Shown here: one piece after another, positions 28,501-40,645 of the stretch
Layout of the letters: each line of letters starts with the position of its first letter
Numbering within the stretch: the stretch's first letter is position 1
Assembly (NCBI GenBank): GCA_004794785.1
Contig: SJOL01009849.1
Coordinates: 2,022,079-2,086,078, forward strand
From: Opisthorchis felineus
Taxonomy: Eukaryota; Platyhelminthes; Trematoda; Opisthorchiida; Opisthorchiidae
DNA: 64,000 nucleotides
Reading direction: 5' to 3'
Made by a program: the position numbers and the translations under genes
The notes under the pieces: model-generated
What the model was told of the DNA's origin: nothing
Database searches by the model: none
What the model saw: the letters and a program-made list of their open reading frames with translations, nothing else

Positions 28501-30419
28501 TTCCAGTTAACTCATATCTGTGATGTTGCGGACTTTCCTTGCTTGATTTTCCAACCACCAGTTTCCTAGGCGCAAACGCCGTGTTAATCACAAAGTTGTA
28601 CACTACCAACCGCGTGAAACAGTGCCATATTCTCGCGCTTAGACTAAGCGCGTTGACGCCACTAAAGTCAGGGCCTTCTTCGAACTGCGTAACAAAACTT
28701 TCTCTATACTTTCGTTGCGTCGGCTAGCCATGGCCTGGCTGCGCCAGTGTAACGCCCCAGACGCCATTACTTATATACCTCAACCCAATGTCACCGAAAT
28801 AAACAAAAAAGATAATTTCATTTGCCTCTAAACTACCATTTTGGCACATGCTATCGGGTAGACAGTGCTGCAAGAACTTTACTACAGCTTGGAAGCGAAT
28901 TCACCAGCCAAAACCTCCAGGCCTTAAGATTGTTAATATTTTCCTTTATTCGATCATTGATGTTTCACTGGACATCCTCCATTTCTACAGAAATGAATCA
29001 CTAATCCGTCAAACTTATATTTTTTGATCAATTCGAAACAAAATTGTAAATTAGTTTCCGTATACAATGAATAGTTGGTATTTTCTGAAATTTTGAAAAC
29101 CTATGGCCAACAGCACAAGTTTTTCTTCATTTTATCTCAAGATAAATTCCAAAATGTCTTGTGGTTAGCATAAACTACAGTTAGCCAGTACACAATTTCT
29201 CCCCAAACGTTTAGCTAATTCCTTCATCGCATTGGTTACAGTTCTAATGGCACTCATCAGCTGTTGACCGCACATCACGGCGTTCGCTTCACTAATGGCT
29301 CAGTTTTGGAGAAATTGCGCGCGGTTCTGGGAGGCATTAGTTCTGCTGTCAATTCTGCGCACTGCTGAATTTCCAGACTTCAGTGGAAAAGCATGACATC
29401 TTGTGTGCATATTTCAAGCACCTCAAAACAATAATTCCTCTAGTGATTTTGTCCCCGGTGAAAGCGACCGAACACACATCACCTGGCATAAACCAGGACA
29501 GGTTTAATGCCTAATGCTCATCATATCCGCTTTGAAGATCGATGTCCGGTCGGCTACTCCTTGGTAGTAATGTTATTTTTCCATCAGTTGCACATCAAAC
29601 AAGCCAGCTGCCATTTCTCTTTTCGTGGTAAATTTTGGGGAAAGATCTATACAGATGGGTTTATTATTCGAACGCGCGTTGATTTCCCTGTGGTTAAAAA
29701 ATTCAAAGGAAAATTCAAGGGAGCAAACAATCCGCTCCAGTTGCAAGGTGTCACTTCCTGTGAACGGCTTCTCTGCGGAGGAAAATGCACATTCTGGCCA
29801 TCATTTAATGCATGAAAAACACGTATAATCATTAACAAGCTGTTGAGGTGGGACAGTCACCGAGTAATGTGAAATGGGAAGACACACTATGTTGAGTTAA
29901 ATTAGCCATCTCAAGTTTGTCGTGCATCATAAGTTTATGTGGATGTTTTGATATGATAAGCAATCAGCCTATGGTCGTGCATATTAAAGTCCGCTAAAAA
30001 CTTAACGTAAGTAGATTTATACGGAGTTGGCACCGAAAACGTTTCCCACGATTCTGTTCGTTTTGTTATCACCAGGTTTACTGACGCGACTATTGGAACA
30101 TTTCAGGCCACGCTCCATCCTGTGGATACGTGTGTGGCGGTGTGTTGGGTATACTGAAGTCACATAAGAAAAGCTATATGCGGCAGACCTACAAAGGATA
30201 GTCAGCTAACATAAGTGAAGCTCATTGGTTTCTGATGCAAACCAAAATCACCGTCAGAAACTGCGACCATATCATTGAACAAGCAACACATCTGTATGTT
30301 AAAGTTTTAAAATATGAGCAGGTATGGCATATGATTCCATAATTCTTTACTGGGAACAAACGCAACTTAACTTAATTTTTCACAATTCGCCAAGTGCACG
30401 ATACAGCTTGGTTACTCTC
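25561..30419. other. No gene recognised
   Basis: Open frames up to 102 codons (29507-29815, +), with no recognisable domain. No repeat of note. Confidence 0.45.
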
Positions 30420-30424
30420 GCCAC

Positions 30425-30505
30425 TACCGTTCGGCCATAACCGACAACGAACGATTAAGTGTCTGGAGGTCGCGAGTTCAATATTCGCTGGAGTTGCGTA
30501 AAATA
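30425..30505 (+). repeat. Possible worn tRNA T-arm / SINE fragment
   Basis: GGTCGCGAGTTCAATATTCGC at about 30470-30490 resembles a tRNA T-arm or box B: stem GCGA/TCGC around a TTCAATAT loop, where a functional tRNA would have TTCGAATC. The expected D-arm upstream is not clear. It is read as a degenerate tRNA-derived fragment, not a functional tRNA. Confidence 0.3.
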
Positions 30506-33365
30506 AGCACTGCTGATTCACAGTAAGAATGAAATAACTGTATGGTGCTTTTCGGCTTTTCAGTATAGACTGGCTTTACTTACAAGCGAAATCTCGAACG
30601 TCACTGACGTGGAAACCTCCATAAAAATCTGGTTTTGTAATCATCTCAGTGCTAGTATGTCACCCTGATCAGGGTTGATCAGGGCCCAGTCTCAGTTCTA
30701 AAGCCAGAACAGTGTGAATGTAGATAGCGCTTACCAAAATCACACGGTTTCGGGCTAGATGTTGTCAATTAAATGATAGGAAATCGTGATGAACCAAAAA
30801 GCGTTTTATTTTGTTGGGCCAACCACATAACTGGTTATACCATCAAATCGTTAACTGAGTTTCCAGTATAACCCACTTTCGGCAACGAAATCGTTAGGCT
30901 TTCAAGACTGAGAGATCTAATGCAGTGAACGCTGAACAGCCACAAGGAAATATATCACGCTTCCTAGTGTATGTAACCAATTGGTTTTGAACGGAGTTCT
31001 CCGCACTGTGATGACCACCTCATAAGTTGAACAATCGATCACATATAAAAGCTATTGTTTTCAAATATTCAGCTTCGGAAGAGCTCATTTTTGTCATCTG
31101 AGTGAATCCAAATTTTTGATTTATTGAGTGTGCACCGTGGGTGGCTTCGCGCCACTCTTTAGGTGACTTTTCCATACATTCTGTTGACTGAAAGCCATGT
31201 CCCCAAGGACGATAAATCTTCATTTTTTGGTCTGCATTTTGCTGGAATATTGAAGCCGCAAGTAAGCTGCGCTGTCAAGATAACTAGTAGTAATGCCAGC
31301 GAGTGGACGTGTGACCACAACACGCTTAGGAAATATGCAAAATGTCGACATATGACTAAGTGCATTTAGTAATACGGTCTATGGTGTGAGGCAAAAAAAT
31401 ACAGATAATTCGTTTGCAGTAGCATGAAAGCGTTGAAATTCTGGATTTGTTAATGACCATCCGCGGGGTTTGCACTTTTCCTCTGCATGGTCAAATGTGC
31501 ACATGCTGAGATCATTCCCAAACTGCAGGCCGTTTAGTATCAAAAAGTTGGTCAAGGATTTTATCACTTGGATATTATGCAATGGTGTAGAGCATTACAT
31601 AGAAGGGGGGCTTTAGGTTTTAACTTTCATTGATCTACGGGGGTAGACAAATGTTCTCACCTATTTCTGGCCTCGAAACGCAAACACTGTTTTCAGTGCT
31701 TCACTGGATTTAGCGATGTTGAATTTTTCTCTCTACCTGAAATGGCCCTATTGTTCATAATGTCACTTGCCAAGACTGATGCATTTATAAGTTGGAATCG
31801 ATTTGGGAACACAATGAAGCTTATATGATGCATTACATGAGTTTATCTACCCATGGGGCAAATTACTGTGAGTCCCCGAAAATAGCCTGGGGTCGCTTTT
31901 CCAACATACAACATATCGTCATTGTTAAATCGGTCTTTCAAAAATTTCAAGAGGAATCTTTGTTGACAAATATTCACATGGATCACCCATGGAACCAATA
32001 GGAAGCCTCCCAACACCGACATCCACGCTGTTTATTGCTACTATGTAACGCAAATCTAGAAGGTTTACTAGGGGCCTAATAAACAACTCAAATCAACATA
32101 GTTCTCTGCACACAAAACCATATACCAGCACTTTTCCAGGCTTACTAGAATGCCTCGCTTCTTGTTTGCTTTATTTGCAAAAATTATTTATGAAGTGAGG
32201 TGTTCTCTAGTCCAAATGTTCTTCTTGGTCCAGCAAAGAAAGCTAACAAGCCTATCTAGCGATTTCAAACAAGCAAGCAAACAGTATTTTGATAGGGTTT
32301 GTCATGCGGCAGTTTGGGTCTTAGAAATGACAGAAGTGGGTGTATGCTGCATTTCAGCCTAAACAAGGCGTACTTTCCTGTTGGAGTAATCAAACGATAA
32401 GGGATTATTAGTTTCAGGAAGACTTCCCCAAAAGCAGAATGAAATAATCCCGTTTCCAAATGGATGACAAAGATACATCATCTCAGACCACTTCAGTGAC
32501 AGGTATTGACGGGGTTACTTAGTGCATGTGAGACAGGCGCAAAGCAATTCAGGCGTTATATTCTGCTAGAAGTACCTTACTTGTCAACGTAAAACGCACA
32601 TGTGAAGGAGTAAACCCATATATCCGTCCCTAGGATGACCAGGCTGACTCATCCTTGAAGGGGAACGACACTTTTTGAGTTTTTCACATTAGGACGAGCA
32701 GTAGTAACCTACGTGCGGACAACCCTTTATCGGCGTTTTGAAGGCGGCTGTGTCAACCATGGCCGGACCGCTGCAAACTGAAAAGCTCACGGGAGAATTT
32801 GACAAAAAAAACACCGCCCTTCTCGGAAGTTAGTCATCAACAAACTTTCGTTTCCGCCAATCCATCAAACGATTGTGTGCGAACGCACAGTATAAAAATG
32901 AGACACAGTTGAATGATGGAGCTTACTGAGCTGGATCAATTAAAATGTGTGGCAACAGAAACTTTACTTAGATAATTACTAACACTTGCATCTGTTGCTT
33001 TGAGTTCTGGGGGCAAACATGCAGCACGTCTGACAGCGATCGTGTTAAGGAATCGGAGAATTGTCATTTTTACGCTCCCTTTACACCGCTAGAGGTATAA
33101 TACGCGAAATGTGAATTTGTCACCCTTTGATTAAGCTTTTACCTGAGGAAATATTTTTTGCAGCATTTTTTGCACTTTTTGCATTATTTGCAGCTAACAG
33201 TCATCTCCTTTATCAACAGCATAACATCAGTTCTCAGAACTCATTTCGCTGCCGTACAAGTGCCATTAATTTGAAAGCTTTACTGTGAAGAAAACAACAA
33301 AGCAGGATGGGAAGGGACTTAGTGCTAACCCACTACAATTATTTTGGAGTCCCTACACCTCCAAA
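30506..33365. other. No gene recognised; includes LINE 3' flank
   Basis: A perfect 10-base palindrome CCTGATCAGG lies at 30664-30673, followed by a second TGATCAGGG. At 33150-33195 a run of TTTGCA-type units occurs at about the point where the 3' untranslated region of the minus-strand LINE relic might end. That end is not defined by a clear tail or target-site duplication. Confidence 0.4.
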
Positions 33366-35250
33366 CTACAGTTCAGGCAATCTGACTGAAGACTGAAAAT
33401 AGGAATGCCACTGACATTGAATGGCAGCCATATCTTGCAGCGTTTCCAGTGAGGATCATACCCTTTCCATCCTCCAGGACAAGTCGCGCCAAAAGAAGCC
33501 AGACTTTTCGCAATAAATTTCATACCCTCTGCAAGGACAAAGGTTGATGACCTCTCTGCTCGCGTTGTTCAGGATTAGGCTCGGGGAACAACACTCTCCG
33601 AGAAAACGATAGTTCGGCATGCAGGATAAGCGGCATAACCAATAGAACTTCTGGTGCTGAGCACATTATCCGTTTGGAGTCGCCATTACACAAGCGAACA
33701 ATCGTTACCTAATTACCTTGTTGCGGATTTGGCGACACTCACCTACACGAGCTGTGGTTCTGAGAAAGCGGTGGTCGGAAACCTGAAGACGTTTCACTTC
33801 CGCTGTTCGCAAAGGCCAGGACTAGCCTCTACACAACAAAACGCTCCGTGATGTAGCCTGATACATACGTTCCTTTAGATTCACAGGTATGCCGACTTGC
33901 TGTAATAGGTGTCTTAGATTAGCAAACGCAACCTGTGCCGTAGAGATTCGTGCACTGACCTCATTTGCCACACTACAATCGGAACTAATACAACTTCCAA
34001 GATACGTGAACCGTTCCACAAATTTGAGTGCCCCTCCTACGATTGCAAGTGGCGTATTAAGTGACAGCATGCTCAGAAGCATGGCCTCTCACTTTGTGGG
34101 TGCAAAACATATGCCGGAGAACTGGATGATTTTGGTCAGTTCATCCAAAAACCCCAGTGCCTTTTCCTTGTCTTCGAAGACGAGAATAATGTTGTCTGTA
34201 TATTCCAGATGGACATGCTTTTCCATAACAAGTATTTAGACCCGAGGGTTTTGAAAGCCTCCCAGTATTTGGCTCACTATTTCACGGACATAAATGAGAA
34301 TGGAGTATGTTGATATTCTTTACAGACACCACCTTGTGTACAGTATGTTTTGGAGTGCTCACCGTATGTGATTACACGCTGGCAATTCACACAATACAAA
34401 AGACATTCACTAACTTCCAAACCATTCCTTGCTGGGCAAGCATGTTAAGAAGAACGGACCGGTCAGCTGAGTCGGACGCGTCCGGAAAACCCAGAACTAC
34501 TAAAATTTTGGGTCGTTTATGCGTTTGATATTTTTCTAACGCCTAAAATAATTTGAAGATTTGATCAGCGCAGCCCCTTCCATGCCGAGCTACCATGAGT
34601 TAGCAAAGCACAAGTGACGCCAATATTCTAATTACGTCTGGAATCAAGCTGATCCCACTACACCCACTATACTCACCATGTCTTTTTTTAAATTAGCACT
34701 ACCGCCGATTCCTTTAGCTGCCTGAGGTAGTCTCGTTTTTCCGGATGCACGTAAATAGGACAGACGAGCACTGACTGAGGACTTTGGCCCGTCTTTGAAC
34801 AACTGGGCTCGGTGACGCTACAGAGATCATATGCAGTCGTTAACCTTCGAGGCCTAAGAGTTTTTCAGGTTCAGCGTGCAGAGTTGTACTTCACTTCAAA
34901 CATCCTAGTGAGTGGCAGCGGGTGGTAAGGAGAATTGTTATTCAAAGTGACTGACCTAGCGGGCGAAGCTTCCTTTTAACTGGAGGTGGTCGCGCCACAG
35001 TTATCCTCGATGGTTTCGCTCACAGATGGTTCCCGGGGGACGGTTGCACGGATCAACCGAAATAATCTTCAGGAGATCCCGTCCTTCCGGATTACTTCCA
35101 TTCCCTCAGCCTTCTGTGTCTATCAAGCCTCGCGGTCGGCACACTAAGTCCTACCTGGCGCTTGATAATTCGTCGGAGTGAATTATGTCGGGGACTGCCT
35201 GGCAGTGTCACTGTTCTGTCTAATATTCAGTGCTTGAGCATTCCTAGTGG
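33366..35250 (-). pseudogene. 5'-truncated non-LTR retrotransposon (LINE) RT relic
   Basis: Read on the minus strand, this is a decayed reverse-transcriptase ORF, collinear over about 1.9 kb. From N to C: RLFRLIRAT...PSVSETIEDN (about 35065-35000), ESAVVLI/KK and GISLI (34641-34655; RT motif 1 region), GRGCADQIFKL then ALEKYQTHKRP, VVLGFPDASDSADRSVLL (34450-34502; motif A), TYGEHSK...GGVCKEYQ (motif B region), LEYTDNIILVFEDKEKA (34191-34202; motif C), CFAPTK, FTYLGSCISSD (33990-34010), SARISTAQVAFANLRHL, SWPLRTAE, QHQKFYWLCR, and LETLQDMAA ending at a TAG at 33366-33368. It is dead: motif A has G where the catalytic Asp is expected, motif C reads YTDN instead of YADD, and there are at least five in-frame stops plus several frameshifts. 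The layout suggests an RTE-like LINE of the kind abundant in flatworms. The clade is inferred, not tested. No endonuclease domain could be followed upstream. Confidence 0.88.
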
Positions 35251-36210
35251 GAGTGCAGTGCCACAAACCTCCCGCCATCGGCAAAGATGAGGCGGTCTCG
35301 TTCCGGTACGGAAAATGCCAGTGGGTTACCATTGATAGAAATAAATCGCGAAATGTGCTCCGAACCCCAACCTGGAGGCCTGATGGACTGTGTTGGTCAG
35401 ACCTCTAACGACGACTCATCGAATGTCGCAAGGATACCTTCCACCATAACTCATTGGGTCACGTGGGCGCACACAAAACGATAAGGCCCAGTCACTTCGT
35501 GACGGTACAGCTGAAAACGTTTTCAGTGATTCCCACATCACAGAGTGCGCAGCAACTATTAGAGTCGAACTCATGTTTTATGGTTAATTATAGGTCTTGT
35601 GGCAATTTACAATCACATATGATCAAAAAGGGGAGGAATTCAGTTGGCTTTCTATTTCATCTTCCGCGTGAATTGTTCCAATCGTCCTGCTGTCAAATGG
35701 ATATGGAATTATTTGGACTTCCATGTCAAAAGATCTAGTCAGACCCTATATCTACGGTTGTGCCACTTGCAAAGATAAATACATGTTTAGCCAGCATTCG
35801 CAACAGATCTGCTGGAAGCGCTGATTGGTGGACCTGGTGGAACTAGACATGTACTTGACGGAACACAAGCCGGAACCGGATGTGATCCTACTGATGAACT
35901 GCCATCGCTGCTGTAAACCAGATAAAGTAGGCCGTATGTAACACCTTAAGTAAGTTAGAAGGCCAAAAGCCGAGTAACCGTCACATGGAAACAACATGGA
36001 ATGCTTGCTGATTGCAACCGTCACTCGGAAATTCGGTCACAGTAAGGAAAGTGTGAGATAACTGCAGCGGTGACATTAAGGCGAAAACTGGATAACTAAC
36101 TAACTATCAGTTAGGGTATTTTTGCTTACTTGAAAATGACGTTAGGAAAGTAAAACACCCTGGTGCTCAATTCAGTGGAACGGGCTAAAAGACTAAAGGT
36201 AGGCAGACAA
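35251..36210. other. No gene recognised; possible more 5' LINE remnants
   Basis: G+C stays above average next to the LINE relic, with open frames of 65, 94 and 90 codons. I could not carry the LINE reading beyond about 35250. This stretch may be older 5' sequence of the same insertion or unrelated. Confidence 0.3.
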
Positions 36211-36360
36211 ACATATATATATATATATATATAAGATAGATAGACAGATAGATAGATAGATTAGGTAAGTAAATAACTAAAAACTGAATAGATACCTAAA
36301 CAACTAAATAAATAGATAGATAGAAAATGGACAGATATGCAGATGGATGGGTACATAGAT
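36211..36360. repeat. Microsatellite (AT)n followed by (GATA)n
   Basis: An uninterrupted AT run at 36212-36233 passes into GATA units (GATAGATAGACAGATAGATA...) to about 36262. Degenerate GATA/AATA units continue to about 36360. A simple-sequence repeat, likely length-polymorphic. Confidence 0.95.
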
Positions 36361-37370
36361 TATTAAACAAATGTTTAAGGAATAACATCAATTACTGTAG
36401 AAGCCCAAATGCGTTGAAGGCTTCATGCATGGTATCTAAATAAGCAGAAGTTTATAAGCCTATATTGTCTGCTTCGCTCTTTACGTAACACGCATCTGCC
36501 AAAACTAATCTCTTTGCGCATATAGATGCATGAATCAGTGGACGATCTCTCACCAACGACTGTCTTCGTACACAGTCGCTTCGTACTATGACCTATACAA
36601 CACTGCCTAGGGTTTTCAATGCTTCATTACTATGCCCCTTGTTGTTTTTTGCATTTGAAAGTAGCGCTTTGCACTTTTCAACTCCACATAATTTGGTTGT
36701 CAGTTTAAAATGGATTCGAAGGCAGAATGGTGAAACTGAAGCCAAACAGATGAGTTCATACACACCGCGCGGCAAATAAACAAGTGCCTATTTTAGCATT
36801 CCTCGACTTTTCCAATGTAATCAAACCTCTCTTGCAAAGTCAGATTCATCGCCCATACTCTTTAGCACAGAGACTGAAGGGAGTGTTCTTTGACGTTATC
36901 GGATATAAGAACAGTTAGGGCTTAAATGTCCTCCTGCACCAGCTGCTCTTTTATCTGATAGCATGCAAATTAGGTGGACATTAAACCACTTTTGTACCAA
37001 AGCTAGGTTGTTTACATCCTGGTGCCTCAAAAACCCACAAAAATTCGAAATGATTAGTAGTTTTTTGGTATTCAAAACTATTGCTTATTTCGAGAAAAGG
37101 TGTAAAGATATTTTAAGCGTTCAGTAGCGTGTTAGGTGACGACTATGCTACAAGAACTAGAATTTTACTGCACGATTTTGGATAATAAGAATTAGTGGTT
37201 GAATTTCGTAACTAAGTCTGATGATTCCGCTAATTTTATGGGGATTCAGGTTACTCAAATCAATGCATGGTGTACTGTACCAAGACCTGTGACATTTTGG
37301 TTTCCATTTGGCTATCATCTAGGGTGTCGTGAATGCCCAGGATATTTCAAGTTAGGGCCAACGTACATAT
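36361..37370. other. No gene recognised
   Basis: Short open frames only (largest 63 codons). Nothing identifiable. Confidence 0.45.
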
Positions 37371-37435
37371 ACCTACCGTACATATACCTATACTCATATA
37401 TATGTACATATATATATATATACATGAGGGCATAT
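37371..37435. repeat. Microsatellite, TA/CATA units with a 14-15 bp tandem copy
   Basis: CGTACATATACCTA occurs twice in tandem, followed by ATATATATGTACATATATATATATA. Simple sequence with no coding signal, although a 90-codon frame runs across it. Confidence 0.9.
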
Positions 37436-39719
37436 AGTCAAATGATAGATTTTCTACTAATTTGTTTGTAGCGAAAAACCTATTGTGGATCATTTTAACC
37501 CAAAAAAACTAGATTAGGTTTAAAAAATCGGAATACGTCCCTGAAAAAATTCAATGCCATCATTTGAACATGAGAAAATAGTTGGAAGTTTACTGCGGCA
37601 AAGGCGAGTTCCTCGCCATCTCAACAGTTTGATGGGAAACGCCACTTTGAGTCTAACGCAACCGGAAAATTGTCCTCCAAGCCATAAAAAGACGATTAAA
37701 TATTTGAAAAGCTCCTCCTGTGGATTACGTATATCCTGTCTCCGGTGCTTTAAAGCATTCCGATTTGGTATAAATACCAGTTCAGTCTAAAGCAGAGGAG
37801 AAATCAAATTGTTTGCCTCATTTCTCATCGTCCAGTTAGGACAAGAGCAGGGTAGCAGTCTCATGCATCCGCAATACACAGGCCAATATGCTGTGGAGTT
37901 TATACAAATTTCAGAGGCTAAATCCTTTTGATGTAGGGTAAAGCATTTTCCCTGCAGCTGAGCCAGAAAGGAACCTGAGACGAACGTTAAACTTCCTAAG
38001 CGGGGCCAGTTGCTGTGGTCATTCTTCATCAGGTAAAATCATGAGTGAGTTTATGTTCACAGATTACAACAAACAAGGAAATGTTTTGTCATCTAAGCTA
38101 CTTGTTAACCCACCGGCAAGGTGGTTTTAAAGTTACTGGATGGCTGGTTGGCTACAGCTGCCTTTGTATTGGTTGGATGGCAATAATTGGCACCAAAAAC
38201 ACTCCTTTTCGGGTTGTCTACAGTTTCTGTCCAGTTTCTCCCTAATCTAACAGGCTATATTTCATCACTTGGCGGCGCAAATTCAAAGTATGCATTTCCC
38301 CCTTAATAACCAGGCCGTTACTTGCTTAGAAACACTTACCGTGGGTGACAACACACCTCTCAAAATGCAAACGTATTTAAGGCAGGGCCATTTGTTTCTT
38401 TTTGTGGATGGAGTCACCCTTCGAGGACACACCCTTGAGGAAAAGCACCTTACGATGCTATCTGGATACCAGACAGTTGAGCCGTTAAATATTCAAAGGT
38501 TCCCGAGAGATTGATGAAAGAATGTACGCCTGTGTCTCTTTGTCAGGTCAGGTTTGCTAAGCTGCGCTTGAACATATTAGTTGCTAGTTTGTAATCAGAA
38601 GCATATCCACAAATGTTCTAAAGTACTGACAACTTGAATTTAGAAGAATTTTGAACTTTTGGACGGTGTCTTTATTGTGTGTTTCTACTACATACCAAGG
38701 CAATGTTTTATAGTTCATCCGAATTCGTGTTACCGACAAATTCATGAGTAACAAAGCGGCTTGTGTCAACTATCTCACTGACTTATGTCTATTGATTACC
38801 AGTAGCCGTGAAAGTGAACATTTCCCCGTACCGCTTTCGTTTGATTTAACCTTGTGTTGTCTCCATTTGTTAGCGTAGAAATAACGACACAGCGCAAATA
38901 GATTGGTTAAATGACGACTAGTAGCTGGTCATTTTGCCGGGCTCCGCACCTGGCTGGCATGGGGGCGAAAAATCCATGAAACCACTCAAGCAGCCGTTCG
39001 CCCACAGTACATATTAATGAAGTTTGTCCATATAAGAGGCAAAGTCTCATACTTTATAGGTTCATGGGGATGCACGCTGTATACATATAAACTATATGAT
39101 GCAAGTTATCTTTGATTCCACCTCTCCACAGAACCCTGAGGATCATTTCCGCAAGTAAGTTAGTCTTACGCCCTATAAAGCCAACAGGAATGTCATGGTT
39201 GGGTTCCTATTCTAGTTACTTTATTCCACTCCATTATCAGAAGGTGCCAGTAGCATAGGAATACTCACAAGATAGAAATATGCATTCTGTTTTGTATGTA
39301 GTACACACAAGTGCACACAAGTAGTACACAAGTGGTAATTAAAACTGATCCCTCCATTAACCTGCTTAATTCTCTGTACTGTTTTGAGAAAATGGGGAAA
39401 TGCATAATCACAGGCCGGCGACAACGACGCGCTTGTATTTAATTAGAATGTTTATAACATTCATTAGTTTAACGTGTACGGAACATGTCCGTAATATGCC
39501 AGTAAGAAAAACTGGTGCCTGGGCCATTCGTCATCAGATATAACACGATACACTGACAGCTTAACTAGCAAACGAAAAATCATTTGTATGACATCGAGAG
39601 TCAAAAGAGACGAATAACTTTTCTTCCTTTCACCTAAAACAGTAAGCACTCAAGTTTAACTACTCCCAAAGGACTTTGTTTTCTTCAAGACACCAGGTGA
39701 AAATATGTCCTTCTTCAGG
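37436..39719. other. No gene recognised
   Basis: Frames up to 90 codons without a recognised domain. At 39296-39336, ACACAAGT/GTAGTACAC-type units are locally duplicated. Nothing further. Confidence 0.4.
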
Positions 39720-40645
39720 TGGACCACCACGCCTTTACCATTCAATGCTGACCGGATCCACCGTGGTTGTGGCCTCCAATAGTGGTACTTCTTGAAAATT
39801 TGAATTCAAGTTCATGAGGTTATGCTACTTAGATCCACCTAGTCAGATAAAATTATCCAGAAACATTAGGAGGACATAACTGATGGTTAACACGCCTATG
39901 TTTACTTAAACAAAGCTTTTTAAATTTTGTTTGACACATCCATAAGATTGTTCCAGAACAGACTTTAGGATAGGAGCTGGAATACCTCATCAATATGTTT
40001 CGAGGAAATGGGTATCCAAAGAGTCTTCTCGAATGACACAGTCACCACGCTTTCGAGAAAAGGGAAGCATAACAGTGTCGGAAAAACCTATTCATTTACG
40101 TCTTCCATTCAGAGGTGTTTTAACTGGTGAGACACCATTAGGAACAATCAGAATGAACTTTAAAAGATCGCCCTTTACGACTCATCTGCATGTTGGCAAT
40201 GTGTGGGTATAATAGTAGCTTGGGTTGAATTCAAATATTAAGCCTGGTGAACGGAACAACAATCACCTGATCAACTACCAATAGACTACGTGTGTCCTTT
40301 ACGAGCCGTTCACCAGAAAAACGGGCTATTTTATCAGGTCACATCACTGTGATTCCTTCTCTGAAACGCTACGTTGGTCGAACAACGACACAACTGTTCA
40401 GGTGAATGACTGCCAATTTCCCAGCTGGCTTCCTGAGAGAAAAGGAGTGCGCCAAGACCAGTTCCCTTTTGACCCATTTGCTGGTCACCGAACGGTACGC
40501 AAACTCCGCAGCAGAGTTTGCATCTCCCAAATTTGACCAAAACTACCAGAGTGAAGATGCTGGTCACTGCACTAGCATAAAACTAGCCTACACTTTGTAT
40601 TTAAGAATGATTCATACAGGTGCTACCGTTCCTGTAACCCACTAA
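39720..40645 (+). pseudogene. Penelope-like element ORF relic with GIY-YIG end (copy 1)
   Basis: Plus-strand frames reproduce the C-terminal half of a Penelope-like retroelement protein. In order: possible RT-tail residues PPIVVLLEN (about 39774-39800), ELEYLINMFRGNGYPKSLLE (39974-40033; the NGYP signature of the region after the RT), SEKPIHLRLPFRGVLTGE (about 40078-40125; the LPF(R/K)G signature), KTGYFI...CDS (40318-40356), then after a +1 shift YVGRTTTQLF (40370-40399), the YIG box of a GIY-YIG endonuclease, and a tail with SSLLTHLLVTERYANSAAEF. In-frame stops at 39971, 40034 and 40403 and at least two frameshifts make it non-functional. The start before 39880 is uncertain, and the RT catalytic box was not found upstream. 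Intact PLE proteins have an RT followed by this endonuclease. Confidence 0.82.

Noticed and set aside
33889..34239. 116-codon plus-strand open frame
   Set aside because: It is the antisense of the LINE reverse-transcriptase relic.
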